A stretch of 64,000 bases of DNA from an uncultured Bacteroidota bacterium. Lineage in GTDB: Bacteria > Bacteroidota > Bacteroidia > Flavobacteriales > Flavobacteriaceae. This document shows positions 18,988 to 28,274 of the stretch, piece by piece. The first letter of the stretch is position 1; each line of letters starts with the position of its first letter. The notes below the pieces were generated by a model that ran no database searches, was not told the DNA's origin, and saw only the letters and a program-made list of their open reading frames with translations. The position numbers were made by a program, and so were the translations under genes. Location: the NCBI GenBank assembly GCA_902617285.1, contig CACMVZ010000004.1, positions 43,029 through 107,028 on the forward strand, written 5' to 3'.

Positions 18988-20325
18988 TTAATTGAAAATT
19001 GGAACTTTTACAAATTGATCTATAAGTCCAGGGAAATTTTCATTTGAAGAAGACTCCGAAGCTGGATAGAAAAATCTTTGAGGAATAACATTTGTGTTAG
19101 TATTTTTAACTCTTGTTCCAATTAAGTTATTGTTTCTTCTAACATCATGGTAAGTAGGACCTCCAATAACAGATTTGAATTTTTCAATCATAATCTCCAT
19201 TGTCATTGCAGCTGAAGTACTTAATCCTCTGTTTACCATACCTCCAGCAGCAAAATCCGCTGTTGTGTATGCATCAAAGTTTCCTCCATACTTACTATTG
19301 TTACTAGCTCTTACAGCGTTTAATGCAGCTAATGCTTCATCTGGACTAGTTCCTACTGCTGTTTCAGCAATAATTAATTGAACTTCTTCAAATGAAACAA
19401 CTGGATAGTTTCTGTCAACAGCGGCAAAACCGTCAGTTGTATTCATACTTACTCCATTACTTTGATCTACATACCATGCAAATCTACCTGACTCATCAGT
19501 TTTTGCGTTTCCGCTATAAATTGATGATGCAGGATTAATTAAGTCTGACATGTAACTATTTTGAACTCTAAGATAATCTTGTCTTTCTTCGACTTCGAAC
19601 ATCCAGAATAAGTTCTCCATGTAGTTTGTAGTAGTATGTATAATATCCCAATCGTTAGCAGTACTAGTGAAGTTTGCAGCTTTTGCAGCAGCTAATGCAG
19701 CTGAATTATTACCCAATGCCAAGTTATATCTAGCTAAAAGAGCATTACCTATTTGACTCCAAGTTGAAGACGTAGAAAATACATTATTAGCAGCAGATAC
19801 ACTACCAGCTTTTTGAATACCAGACTGAATTAATGCAATTGCACCATTCATTACAGTTGCCTGTGACTCATAAACTGGATCTGGGAAATCAAGGCTATTT
19901 ACCTCTGAAAAAGGAATATCTCCAAAAACAAGTGCTGTTTCTGCAAAATAATATCCTTCAAGTATTTCAGCAATACCTTGAATTTGAGCGTTACCAGCTT
20001 CTACAGCTTTTGCTTTTGCTACTTGAGCTTGAGAAACCCCAGCAGCAAGACCATCTGACCAAGTTTCGTTGTAACTATTAGAATTTACTGAATAAATATT
20101 CCAAGTTGCATACTGTCTATCAAACCCAGTAAGTTGGTCCGTGAACATCGACGTAATCCTTGCAGGCGCTGCCTCAGCAACAGCCGCAACATTTAATAAC
20201 GCATGATTTATAATTAAACCAATAGGAGCATCAGTAAACGCATTTGGGTTATCATTTAAGTCCTCGTCTATTTCACATCCTATGAATAGAGAGGTAATTG
20301 CTAAAAGTGTTATAAATTTTTTCAT
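18988..20325 (-). CDS. SusD/RagB-like nutrient-binding lipoprotein, unit 2
   Basis: This 445-aa protein is a second SusD-like lid protein, shorter than the unit-1 paralogue. It has a lipobox (TSLFIGCEID, Cys17) followed by LNDNPNAF, the Asn-Pro-Asn-Ala segment shared with the other SusD. The helical core includes GIAEILEGYYFAETALVFGD and FSEVNSLDFPDPVYESQ, and the end includes VVSFEEVQLIIAETAV, ALAALNAVRASN, TYHDVRRNN and PQRFFYPASE. It best fits the SusD-like_2 branch. The ATG is 18 nt after its SusC partner. No third lipoprotein follows; the unit ends at a hairpin terminator. Confidence 0.92.
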   Translation of the reverse strand: MKKFITLLAITSLFIGCEIDEDLNDNPNAFTDAPIGLIINHALLNVAAVAEAAPARITSMFTDQLTGFDRQYATWNIYSVNSNSYNETWSDGLAAGVSQAQVAKAKAVEAGNAQIQGIAEILEGYYFAETALVFGDIPFSEVNSLDFPDPVYESQATVMNGAIALIQSGIQKAGSVSAANNVFSTSSTWSQIGNALLARYNLALGNNSAALAAAKAANFTSTANDWDIIHTTTNYMENLFWMFEVEERQDYLRVQNSYMSDLINPASSIYSGNAKTDESGRFAWYVDQSNGVSMNTTDGFAAVDRNYPVVSFEEVQLIIAETAVGTSPDEALAALNAVRASNNSKYGGNFDAYTTADFAAGGMVNRGLSTSAAMTMEIMIEKFKSVIGGPTYHDVRRNNNLIGTRVKNTNTNVIPQRFFYPASESSSNENFPGLIDQFVKVPIFN

Positions 20326-20343
20326 TTTATTTCCTATTAGTGA

Positions 20344-23300
20344 TTAAAAGTTAAGTTTTAAGTTAAACAGAAAAGATTCTGTATTCGGGTTAGTGAAGTA
20401 CTCAACACCTCTAGCTTTCCCTGCACCTACTAAACTTATTTCCGGATCTATATCAGGAAAATCTGTTTGTAAAAGGAAGTTTCTTCCAGTAATACCGAAA
20501 GATCCGCCTTTAGCACCAATTGGTGTTAAAATTGACGATGGAAGGTCATAGCTAAGAGATACTTCTCTTAGTTTAATGAAAGATGCATCAAATATGAATA
20601 ACTCATCTTGAGATCCAAAACCACCACCATCTGTTCTATACCATCCTTCTTCTAATGCTACTAAACCACCACCGAAGTCACCAATGTTTCCTCTAAATGT
20701 AGTACCAGCAGGAACAGTTCCACCAAATCCTCCAGCATATTTTGGAAGATCCTGAGGAGCTACTGACTCAACTGCAGTATTTGGGTGAATACCAAAGTAG
20801 TGAAGTACACTATAAGTACCAGCCCACATTTCGTTACCTTGTGAAGTTTCGAAAACAAATGAGAAGTCCCAAGGGCCTTTTGTAATAGAGGCACCTAAAC
20901 CAGCTCTAAAGTCTGGTTGTGCGGATCCAGTAACACCATTTTCGGCAGCAATTACTGGGAAACCATCAGCATCAGTTACAATATTTCCATTACCATCTTT
21001 TTCAAAATAACCACCATAGAAAGAGTTAAAATCTTCTCCTTCTACAATAGAAGCTACAAATCCTCCCATGTAAACTGCACTTACACCTGGAAGCTTTTCA
21101 ACAACGTTTTCAGCTGCTGTATAGTTACCAAAAATGTTAATTGCAGTATCTGCATTATTATATAAGTTGTAGTTGAAGTCAAACTCAATACCCTTATTTG
21201 AAATTTCTGCTACGTTAGAATAAAGACTTGTAAACCCAGTTGATGGAGGAGCCTCAAGTGATAAAATACCATCAGTAGTTAAACGATCATAATATGTTAA
21301 ACCTACTGTTAGTGAATTGTCAAAGAATCTTGCATCAGCACCAACTTCGTACTCGGTTACTTTTTCAACTGTTAAGTTAGGGTTACCCTGAACACTACTT
21401 CTTCTTGAAGTACCACCATAGTTTGCACCATCGATGTAATCACCCCATCCTTCAGAACCTGCTGTAGATGGACCAAATGTACTTCTGTTTAAGTATAATG
21501 AAGGAGAAATACCTACCTCACCATAAGAAGCTCTAAGTTTTAAAAATGATAATGTACCTGACTGAGAGTTATCAAGAATATATCCAACTTGTGCAGATGG
21601 ATAAAATACCTGATCAGAAACAGTTGTTGAGTTTTCTAATCTACCAGCAAGATCAACAATTAAATCTTCAGCAATAGTGAATGTTGTATTAAAGTATGTT
21701 GAGTTTTTTTGGTTTGTAGATTTATACTCACTAGCACCAATGTTTGGGTTCTCAGCATTACCAACTAATTGCTTAGATGGATCTGGATTTAAGAAACCAA
21801 CAGTAGAGGAGCTGAATCTATAATATTCACTATTTTCGTATACATAACCAACAATTGCATTTAAGTTAATGTCGTCTGTTAAATCAAAGTTACCGTTTAC
21901 AAAAATGTTAGCATTTTCAATTCTTTGTTCATAATCATCTTTGAAAAAACCACCATTTGTATAAGAACCTGCAGACTTAACTGGATAATATTCCTCTCTT
22001 CTATCAGAATAGAAGTCTAATCCATATCTACCTGTAACAGTAATGTTATCCGCAAGAGTTATGTTAACCTGTGGTGCAAGAATTATACGATCAACTTCGT
22101 TAGGGTTATCTAGCTCATTGATTGTCCATCCTGGGTTGTTATAAATAGCTGGAGCTTGACCAATATGTCTTGCTCTATACGATCTATGACTTAGTGGTGT
22201 ACCAACAGCATCATTTGGACCTGAGTAGTATGTACCAATGTGATCAGTATTGTTAAAATCAGGAGAAGTTCTTAAGTATCCTAAATATAAACCATTAAGG
22301 TTTGAACTTTGCTGAATTCTTTCAGACTCCGATCCAATATAAGAAGCATTAATTCTTGCCTCTAACCATGGAGTTAATTTTGTAGTCTGGTTAATTCTGA
22401 AAGTATTTCTTAGATAATTAGACTTTCCATTAATAACACCTTTTTGATCTAATCTAGAGTAACTTAAGTAAGTGTTACTATTTTCGTTTGCTCTAAAATT
22501 AATACCTAAGCTATAATTTTGAGTATAACCAGTTCTAAAAATTTGATCTCTGTTTTCTTTATTAAATGTTTGCTTAGAGTTCTTTTCAGTAACAGGGTAA
22601 TAAGTTGAACCTGTAATATCACCGACAAAGTATGGACCAGAAGTATCATAAACATCAGAGCCACCAGATCTATCTGCGATTTTATCACCCCAAGATAAAC
22701 CTGAAGCATTCGAGTTCCAATTTCCACCGAAACCTTGTCCGTAAAGATCTTGTTTTGGATGCTCTCTGTTAACCTCATCTATTGAGAGAGATGCACTAAA
22801 ATCAATACTCATTTCTCCAACACCAGCATTTCCTTGATTAGTAGTAATTACAAGAGCACCATTTGCAGCACCAGACCCCCATAGGGCAGTAGCAGCCGCA
22901 CCTTTAAGTACAGTAACACTAGCTATATCACTAGCAGGTATATCGTTTAAACGTGATGATTCAGAAACACCAGCAGTGCTTGAACCAAAAGTTGCATTAG
23001 ATATTGGAACACCATCTACAATTATCAATGGTGTACTAGCACCTAATATTGTATTTTGTCCACGAATCTGAACGTAACCACCTGCACCTGGGTCACCTGT
23101 ATTTGATGTAACAATTACACCTGAAGTTTTACCAGCAAGACCTTGGATAAGACCACTTTCACCTGAACGCTGAATAACCTCGCTCTTAATAAGTGTTGCG
23201 GAACTTACATCCTCATCTTTCTTAACTTCTAGACCTAGTGCAGTTACTACAACTTCTTCTAATTCATTGTCAGATTGTAATGAAAAGTTATAAGTACTCC

Positions 23301-23553
23301 CAGAACCAACAGTTACTAAAGAGTTTTCATAACCAACAAAACTAACAATAAGAACATCTCCATTATCTGCAGATATAGAAAAGTTCCCATCAAAATCAGT
23401 TGTTACTCCAGTAGAAGTTCCTTGGATTACAACGGTTGCTCCAGGAAGTGGAATACCGTCAGCATCAGAAACAACACCAGATATTGTTCTCTGTGCTAAA
23501 GCTACTTGAGCAGTCAGCAAGAAAACCATAAGTAATCTGAATAAAGTTTTCAT
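20344..23553 (-). CDS. SusC/RagA-family TonB-linked outer-membrane transporter, unit 2
   Basis: This 1069-aa transporter is paralogous to the SusC at 15298-18546. It has a signal peptide (TAQVALAQ), a carboxypeptidase-regulatory-like domain with TISGVVSDADGIPLPGATV and VSFVGYENS, a TonB-box region (LEEVVVTALGLE), a plug with LIIVDGVPISNATFG and VLKGAAATALWGSGAANGAL, and a barrel ending in LFNLKLNF. The two SusCs are close in the first 100 residues and diverge strongly in the barrel, which suggests different substrates. A candidate promoter lies 60-90 nt upstream. Confidence 0.95.
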   Translation of the reverse strand: MKTLFRLLMVFLLTAQVALAQRTISGVVSDADGIPLPGATVVIQGTSTGVTTDFDGNFSISADNGDVLIVSFVGYENSLVTVGSGSTYNFSLQSDNELEEVVVTALGLEVKKDEDVSSATLIKSEVIQRSGESGLIQGLAGKTSGVIVTSNTGDPGAGGYVQIRGQNTILGASTPLIIVDGVPISNATFGSSTAGVSESSRLNDIPASDIASVTVLKGAAATALWGSGAANGALVITTNQGNAGVGEMSIDFSASLSIDEVNREHPKQDLYGQGFGGNWNSNASGLSWGDKIADRSGGSDVYDTSGPYFVGDITGSTYYPVTEKNSKQTFNKENRDQIFRTGYTQNYSLGINFRANENSNTYLSYSRLDQKGVINGKSNYLRNTFRINQTTKLTPWLEARINASYIGSESERIQQSSNLNGLYLGYLRTSPDFNNTDHIGTYYSGPNDAVGTPLSHRSYRARHIGQAPAIYNNPGWTINELDNPNEVDRIILAPQVNITLADNITVTGRYGLDFYSDRREEYYPVKSAGSYTNGGFFKDDYEQRIENANIFVNGNFDLTDDINLNAIVGYVYENSEYYRFSSSTVGFLNPDPSKQLVGNAENPNIGASEYKSTNQKNSTYFNTTFTIAEDLIVDLAGRLENSTTVSDQVFYPSAQVGYILDNSQSGTLSFLKLRASYGEVGISPSLYLNRSTFGPSTAGSEGWGDYIDGANYGGTSRRSSVQGNPNLTVEKVTEYEVGADARFFDNSLTVGLTYYDRLTTDGILSLEAPPSTGFTSLYSNVAEISNKGIEFDFNYNLYNNADTAINIFGNYTAAENVVEKLPGVSAVYMGGFVASIVEGEDFNSFYGGYFEKDGNGNIVTDADGFPVIAAENGVTGSAQPDFRAGLGASITKGPWDFSFVFETSQGNEMWAGTYSVLHYFGIHPNTAVESVAPQDLPKYAGGFGGTVPAGTTFRGNIGDFGGGLVALEEGWYRTDGGGFGSQDELFIFDASFIKLREVSLSYDLPSSILTPIGAKGGSFGITGRNFLLQTDFPDIDPEISLVGAGKARGVEYFTNPNTESFLFNLKLNF

Positions 23554-23613
23554 AAACTTAAGTTTAGTTAATAATAATAATTAGTTAATATTTAATTAAA
23601 TTTTTCGTAAGCG

Positions 23614-23645
23614 CTAAGATACATCAATGATTTCGATTAAAACAA
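23614..23645 (-). promoter_or_regulatory. Candidate promoter of SusCD unit 2
   Basis: On the minus strand, TTG (23645-23643) and TATCTTAG (23621-23614) are separated by 21 nt. This fits TTG / TAnnTTTG with one mismatch. It would give a leader of about 55 nt before the SusC ATG. The rest of the 201-nt gap up to 23754 is AT-rich with no gene. Confidence 0.4.
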
Positions 23646-23754
23646 CATTTAGTAGTACTAAACCAAAAAAAATTAAAAAAAATATGTTTTTTTATAAATA
23701 TTTGTTAAAATATTAAATATTTAATAAAAATTTGTTTAAAAATTTATGAATATC

Positions 23755-24468
23755 TTATAAGTTATATATTTTATCTGCGAATTCAATAACTGAAATAATG
23801 GATTCAATTTTACCAACTTTTAATTTATTTTCTTTAATAAATTTTTTTATTTCACTCTGATTTTCAAAAAAATTAATTAAACTTTTTTTCGAAATTTTAA
23901 TAAGTTCTGGTTTTTGATCCCTTTTTTGAATGTAAAAATCAGTTTCACTAGCATATCTAGGTGGTTTCGATTCAGTAATTCCAGCTTTTGTTTTTTCAGC
24001 TTCTTTGAAAATTTTTGCCTTTTTTTGATATAGACTGTAATTATTTCCACTGTATAATCTTATCATGTAACCCTTCTTGTTTTTTATATCCTTTTCATCA
24101 TATAAAAGAAATACATATTCTTGGTCGTTAATGGTAGCAATAACATCACTGTTTTTAAGCAATAGAATCTCAGATCTTTGCATATCAGGTGTATCAGCCA
24201 TCTCAATTACATCATTGTAAGCGTCATACCTCATATACCCAATTGATTCCATCTTTCTGCCAAAATATTTTAAATCTGAAAGTTCAAATTCTTCATTGTA
24301 ATATTGAGAGCCTTGAACTTTTATGATCTGAGGCTTAATTGTGCTTTTGTTTCCAAAATATTCCCAAGCTTGTTGTGCACTTAGATCCAGTCTAGGTTGA
24401 ATCTCTTGCTGATATAATGTATTTGAAAGTAAAATACAAACTGAGAATAAAATTTTTCTAAAGCTCAT
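23755..24468 (-). CDS. Secreted protein of unknown function, second of a tandem paralogous pair
   Basis: I do not recognise this family. The 237-aa protein begins with a hydrophobic signal-like segment (ILFSVCILLSNTLYQQE) and has no lipobox or other membrane segment, so it is probably periplasmic or exported. It aligns over its whole length with the next gene upstream: GSQYYNEEFELSDLKYFGRK, IGYMRYDAYNDVIEM, PPRYASETDFYI and a Lys-rich C-terminal segment IKKFIKENKLKVGKIESII all have counterparts there. The two genes are 2 nt apart and follow lysA. It ends near the SusC unit-2 promoter region. Confidence 0.75.
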   Translation of the reverse strand: MSFRKILFSVCILLSNTLYQQEIQPRLDLSAQQAWEYFGNKSTIKPQIIKVQGSQYYNEEFELSDLKYFGRKMESIGYMRYDAYNDVIEMADTPDMQRSEILLLKNSDVIATINDQEYVFLLYDEKDIKNKKGYMIRLYSGNNYSLYQKKAKIFKEAEKTKAGITESKPPRYASETDFYIQKRDQKPELIKISKKSLINFFENQSEIKKFIKENKLKVGKIESIISVIEFADKIYNL

Positions 24469-24470
24469 AT

Positions 24471-25175
24471 TTAATTTTTGTCAACATATTCAACAATCTT
24501 GATGATGGATTCTGTTTTATTAAATTTGATTTTTTCATTCTTAATGAACTTTTTTATGTCAGATCTGTTATTAAACAAATCTAAAAATGCCTTTTTTGAA
24601 TTCTTTAATACTACAGGAGTATTTCCCTCAATGCTAATATAAGTTTCAATATTATCGACATATCTAGGTGGAAATGAATTTTCTAATGAAGTTCTTGCAA
24701 TCTTAGCTTCCATAAATTGTTTATTTTTCCTCAAGTATAATGCAATTTTTGCTCCCTCATAAATTTTAACTAAATATCCAATTTTAGTATTTGTCTCATT
24801 TATTCTAAAAGGAAGGTATTCATATTTTTCATTATTAATTGTTGGAATAACCCTATCGCTTTTTATTAGAACAAGTTCTGAACTTTCAATATCACCAGAG
24901 TCTGTAATTTCTATTTCATCTGTAAATCCGTTGTATCTCATAAAGCCAGCATTATTAATTTCTTTACCAAAATATGATAATCTAGCTGGTTTAAAATCTA
25001 AATCAAAATATTGACTGCCTGAAATGTTAAGTTGAACAGGTTTTGAAACTTTTCTATTGCTAAAATCTTGGAGTGATAGTTGAGCTTGAGCTCCAAGAGA
25101 CTCGAATCCATTTTGAGCGTATAAATTTGATAATTGAAATGTTATCAAAATAATTATAATTTTCTGTAAAGACAT
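24471..25175 (-). CDS. Secreted protein of unknown function, first of a tandem paralogous pair
   Basis: I do not recognise this family. The 234-aa protein has a signal peptide likely cleaved after YAQ (QLSNLYAQNG). It shares with its neighbour GSQYFDLDF, LSYFGKEINNAGFMRYNGF, PTINNEKYEYLPF, FPPRYVDNIETYI and IKKFIKNEKIKFNKTESII. The shared GFMRYNGFTDEIEI pattern and the alternating polar strands suggest a mainly beta fold with a charged helical tail. It begins 34 nt after the lysA stop on the same strand, so it may be on the lysA transcript, though the function need not be linked. Confidence 0.75.
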   Translation of the reverse strand: MSLQKIIIILITFQLSNLYAQNGFESLGAQAQLSLQDFSNRKVSKPVQLNISGSQYFDLDFKPARLSYFGKEINNAGFMRYNGFTDEIEITDSGDIESSELVLIKSDRVIPTINNEKYEYLPFRINETNTKIGYLVKIYEGAKIALYLRKNKQFMEAKIARTSLENSFPPRYVDNIETYISIEGNTPVVLKNSKKAFLDLFNNRSDIKKFIKNEKIKFNKTESIIKIVEYVDKN

Positions 25176-25209
25176 ATAATCAAAAATTTTAACGAAAGTA
25201 GAACAAAAA

Positions 25210-26412
25210 TTAGAATATATCTATTTGACCTAATAAAAGGTCGTTAAGAGATTGAGTTTCTCTTATTTTAAGAATTTTATTATTATGAATACAAACTTCA
25301 GCAGGTTTAAGTCTACTATTATAATTATTAGACATGTTAAACCCATATGCTCCAGCATTTTTAAAACATAATAAATCGCCTTTAGAAGTATCTGAAATCT
25401 TTCTCTTTTCAGCAAATGTGTCTTTCTCGCAAATATAACCTACAACATCATATTCTTTTTTTTTACCTAATGGATTAGATAGGTTTATAATTTCATGATG
25501 AGACCCATATAGAGTAGGTCGAAGTAAATGGTTAAAGCCAGAATCTAATTGGAGGAAATCTTTAGTTTTTGTAGACTTAATGTAATTTACTTTAGTAATA
25601 AAAAAACCACAATCACTTACAAGAAACTTACCTGGTTCAAATATCAGTTTTAATTTCTTTTTAAATTCTAGCTCAAACTTTTTTAGTTCCTTTGAAATCT
25701 CTTTAACATAATCATTTAGATTAGTTGAGGTATCGTTCTTATAATATGGAATTTTTATTCCACCACCTAAATCAATACTCTCAATGTTTTTGAAGTCTCT
25801 AGCAATGGAGAAAATCTTCTTGATCCCTTCCTTAAATTGATTATTTTTAGTTATATCACTTCCAGTGTGAATATGAAGACCTGTAATCATAATCTTACCT
25901 TTTTTCTCCATATCCAACAATTCATCTATTCTTTCTTCAGGAATTCCAAACTTTGATTCAGAGTGTCCTACACTAACATTATCATTTCCCCCAGCATAAA
26001 TCCCTGGGTTTATCCTGACGGTTATTGATTGATTGCCAAATTCATTTACAAAATCTTTTATAGATTCTATGCTATCAAGATTTATTTTAACTCCAAGTTT
26101 GAATACTTCCTTTATCTCTTTAAAACTAACACCATTAGGAGTATATAGAATTTCATCTTTATTGAAACCACATTTCAAGCCAATCATAACTTCCTCGATT
26201 GAAACTGCATCAAGGCCAGCACCCATGTTCTTAATAAACTTTAAAATTGAAATATTAGATAGAGACTTAGCTGCAAAATGAATTTTGTAGTTTTCTAAAA
26301 CACTTAACTCTTTATTTAATTTGTCAAATTGATTTTCAATGATTTTTAGGTCATATAAATAAATTGGAGTTCCAAATTTTAAAGCTGCCTCTTTAAGTAT
26401 TTTAATATCCAT
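25210..26412 (-). CDS. lysA: Diaminopimelate decarboxylase
   Basis: LysA is a PLP enzyme that decarboxylates meso-diaminopimelate to lysine, the last step of lysine synthesis. The 400-aa protein has the alanine-racemase-like barrel with HFAAKSLSN (PLP Lys48), GLHIHTGSDI, IDLGGGIKIPYY (phosphate loop) and FEPGKFLVSDCGFF. The C-terminal beta domain has VGYICEKDTFA, supplying the active-site Cys from the partner subunit, and GAYGFNMSNNYN. It is divergent from sucC; the 78-nt gap holds candidate promoters for both genes. Confidence 0.95.
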   Translation of the reverse strand: MDIKILKEAALKFGTPIYLYDLKIIENQFDKLNKELSVLENYKIHFAAKSLSNISILKFIKNMGAGLDAVSIEEVMIGLKCGFNKDEILYTPNGVSFKEIKEVFKLGVKINLDSIESIKDFVNEFGNQSITVRINPGIYAGGNDNVSVGHSESKFGIPEERIDELLDMEKKGKIMITGLHIHTGSDITKNNQFKEGIKKIFSIARDFKNIESIDLGGGIKIPYYKNDTSTNLNDYVKEISKELKKFELEFKKKLKLIFEPGKFLVSDCGFFITKVNYIKSTKTKDFLQLDSGFNHLLRPTLYGSHHEIINLSNPLGKKKEYDVVGYICEKDTFAEKRKISDTSKGDLLCFKNAGAYGFNMSNNYNSRLKPAEVCIHNNKILKIRETQSLNDLLLGQIDIF

Positions 26413-26428
26413 TTTGTGTTTTAAGCCA

Positions 26429-26458
26429 TAAATATAATTCTGATTTTAAATAATTCAA
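26429..26458 (-). promoter_or_regulatory. Predicted promoter of lysA
   Basis: On the minus strand, TTG (26458-26456) and TATATTTA (26436-26429) are 19 nt apart, the preferred Bacteroidota spacing, with one mismatch in the -7 box. The expected leader is about 10 nt. It overlaps the -33 region of the divergent sucC promoter candidate. Confidence 0.5.
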
Positions 26459-26485
26459 ATATCTTAAGTTTTGTATTTATATTTG
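26454..26485 (+). promoter_or_regulatory. Predicted promoter of sucC
   Basis: TATATTTG at 26478-26485 matches the -7 consensus exactly. The -33 site is weak: TTC at 26454-26456 with a 21-nt spacer. The -7 box ends 5 nt before the sucC ATG, so transcription would begin at or next to the start codon. Confidence 0.5.
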
Positions 26486-26490
26486 TCGCG

Positions 26491-27681
26491 ATGAATTTAC
26501 ATGAATACCAGGGAAAACAATTATTAGAAAAATTTAATGTTTCAACTCAAAGAGGCTATGTGGCAAATAATCCCGATGAGGCCGTTGAGTGTGCAAAAAA
26601 ACTTTCAAGTGAAACAGGTACAGAAATTTTTGTTGTTAAAGCTCAAATTCATGCAGGAGGAAGAGGAAAGGGTGGAGGAGTAAAAATTGCTAAATCTTTG
26701 GATGAGGTAAAATCTATATCTTCAGAAATAATTGGAATGAATCTTGTGACTCCACAAACTCCTGAAGAAGGTAAACTTGTAAATAAAGTTTTAATCGCTG
26801 AAGATGTATATTATGATGGTGAAGGCGATAGAAAAGAGTTCTACATGTCAGTGTTACTAAATAGATCATCTTCAAAAAACATGATTGTATACTCAACGGA
26901 GGGTGGGGTAGATATTGAGGCAGTTGCTGAAAATACTCCTGATCTAATCTTTAATGAAGAAATTGACTCTGGTTCTGGAATTCTTCCTTTTCAAGCTAGA
27001 AAAATTGCATTTAATCTTGGTTTAAAAGGCCAGGCTTTTAAAAACATGGTGAAATTTGTTACAAATCTTTATAATGCATACACTGGGTCAGATGCATCAC
27101 TTTTCGAAATTAATCCTGTTCTAAAGGCAGCTGATGATAAAATTATAGCTGTTGATTCTAAAGTAACTATTGATGAAAATTCTCTTTTTAGACACTCTGA
27201 ATATGAATCAATGCGAGACCTTAGTGAAGAAAACCCCGTTGAAGTTGAGGCTAGAGAGTCTGGGTTAAATTATGTTGACTTAGATGGAAATGTTGGGTGT
27301 ATGGTAAATGGAGCTGGCTTGGCAATGGCAACAATGGATTTGATTAAACTTGCTGGAGGTGAGCCTGCTAATTTTCTTGATGTTGGTGGAACTGCTGATG
27401 CGAGCAGAGTTGAAAAAGCATTTAGATTAATTCTTCAAGATTCAAATGTAAAAGCAATACTGGTTAATATATTTGGTGGGATAGTTCGGTGTGATCGTGT
27501 AGCTGAGGGGATAGTTTCTGCATATAAAAATCTTGGTAATATTGATATTCCTATTATTGTTAGGCTACAAGGAACTAATTCTGATAAAGCAAAAGAAATA
27601 ATTGATGGTTCAGGATTAAATGTTCTGTCTGCAATTGCCTTTGATGAAGCTGCAAATAAAGTACAAGCTGCCCTAAACTGA
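26491..27681 (+). CDS. sucC: Succinyl-CoA synthetase (ADP-forming) subunit beta
   Basis: SucC with SucD interconverts succinyl-CoA and succinate with formation of ATP or GTP in the TCA cycle. The 396-aa protein has an N-terminal ATP-grasp domain (MNLHEYQGKQLLEKFNV, KAQIHAGGRGKGGGVK, EINPVLKA) and a C-terminal ligase domain with FLDVGGTADASRV and ILVNIFGGIVRCDRVAEGI. The start is the ATG at 26491. sucD is not adjacent, as is usual in this phylum. An hsp20 gene follows after 119 nt with no clear hairpin between them. Confidence 0.97.
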   Translation: MNLHEYQGKQLLEKFNVSTQRGYVANNPDEAVECAKKLSSETGTEIFVVKAQIHAGGRGKGGGVKIAKSLDEVKSISSEIIGMNLVTPQTPEEGKLVNKVLIAEDVYYDGEGDRKEFYMSVLLNRSSSKNMIVYSTEGGVDIEAVAENTPDLIFNEEIDSGSGILPFQARKIAFNLGLKGQAFKNMVKFVTNLYNAYTGSDASLFEINPVLKAADDKIIAVDSKVTIDENSLFRHSEYESMRDLSEENPVEVEARESGLNYVDLDGNVGCMVNGAGLAMATMDLIKLAGGEPANFLDVGGTADASRVEKAFRLILQDSNVKAILVNIFGGIVRCDRVAEGIVSAYKNLGNIDIPIIVRLQGTNSDKAKEIIDGSGLNVLSAIAFDEAANKVQAALN

Positions 27682-27800
27682 CATAAAGTCACTAAATCTT
27701 TCTTTTTTATTGCCAAATTGTCATCATTTATGATTTGGTATTCTTTTTGACTATTACATAATGAATTTATAATTCAAATTGTTTAACTAAAAAAAAAATT

Positions 27801-28223
27801 ATGAGAATAGTAAAATATAACAATAACAATGTTTTTCCATCATTAATTAATGAATTTTTTAATGATGATTTTGGTATGAATTTTTTAAATAGAAGTCATT
27901 CTGTACCATCAGTAAATTCTTTAGAAAATAATGATTCTTTTGAGATTGACCTTGCAGTACCAGGAATGAAAAAAGAAGATTTCACGATTGAATTAAATGA
28001 TAAGGTATTAGTTATTTCATCTGAAACTTCAAATACTATAGAAAATGATAAAATGAGATTAAATGAATTTAATTTTTCTTCTTTTCAAAGATCATTTAGA
28101 GTTCCAGATACGGTTGATCAGGACAAGATCAAGGCTAATTATAAAAATGGTATTCTAAAAATTAAATTACCAAAAAGGAAAGAAAGTATATCTAAGCCAA
28201 ACAGGGTAATTAATATCGGCTAA
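27801..28223 (+). CDS. Small heat-shock protein, Hsp20 family
   Basis: Small heat-shock proteins are ATP-independent holdases that keep unfolding proteins soluble as large oligomers. The 140-aa protein has a short N-terminal arm and an alpha-crystallin domain: VPGMKKEDFTIELNDKVLVI, FQRSFRVPDTVDQDKIKANY and the signature NGILKIKLPKR. A C-terminal extension follows; the I-x-I-type anchor is weak (NRVINIG). It has its own A-rich leader just before the ATG and is closed by a strong hairpin terminator. No CIRCE-like inverted repeat was seen in the upstream 119 nt. Confidence 0.93.
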   Translation: MRIVKYNNNNVFPSLINEFFNDDFGMNFLNRSHSVPSVNSLENNDSFEIDLAVPGMKKEDFTIELNDKVLVISSETSNTIENDKMRLNEFNFSSFQRSFRVPDTVDQDKIKANYKNGILKIKLPKRKESISKPNRVINIG

Positions 28224-28245
28224 ATATTTTTAATAATCCTAAAAA

Positions 28246-28274
28246 TTAGGTGCACTTATGTGCACCTTTTTTTA
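28246..28274 (+). terminator. Intrinsic terminator after hsp20
   Basis: AGGTGCAC and GTGCACCT form a perfect 8-bp stem around a TTAT loop (28248-28267), followed on the plus strand by a T-run. On the minus strand the hairpin lies directly after the uvrB stop and is followed by a run of five T, so it may serve both convergent genes. Confidence 0.85.
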
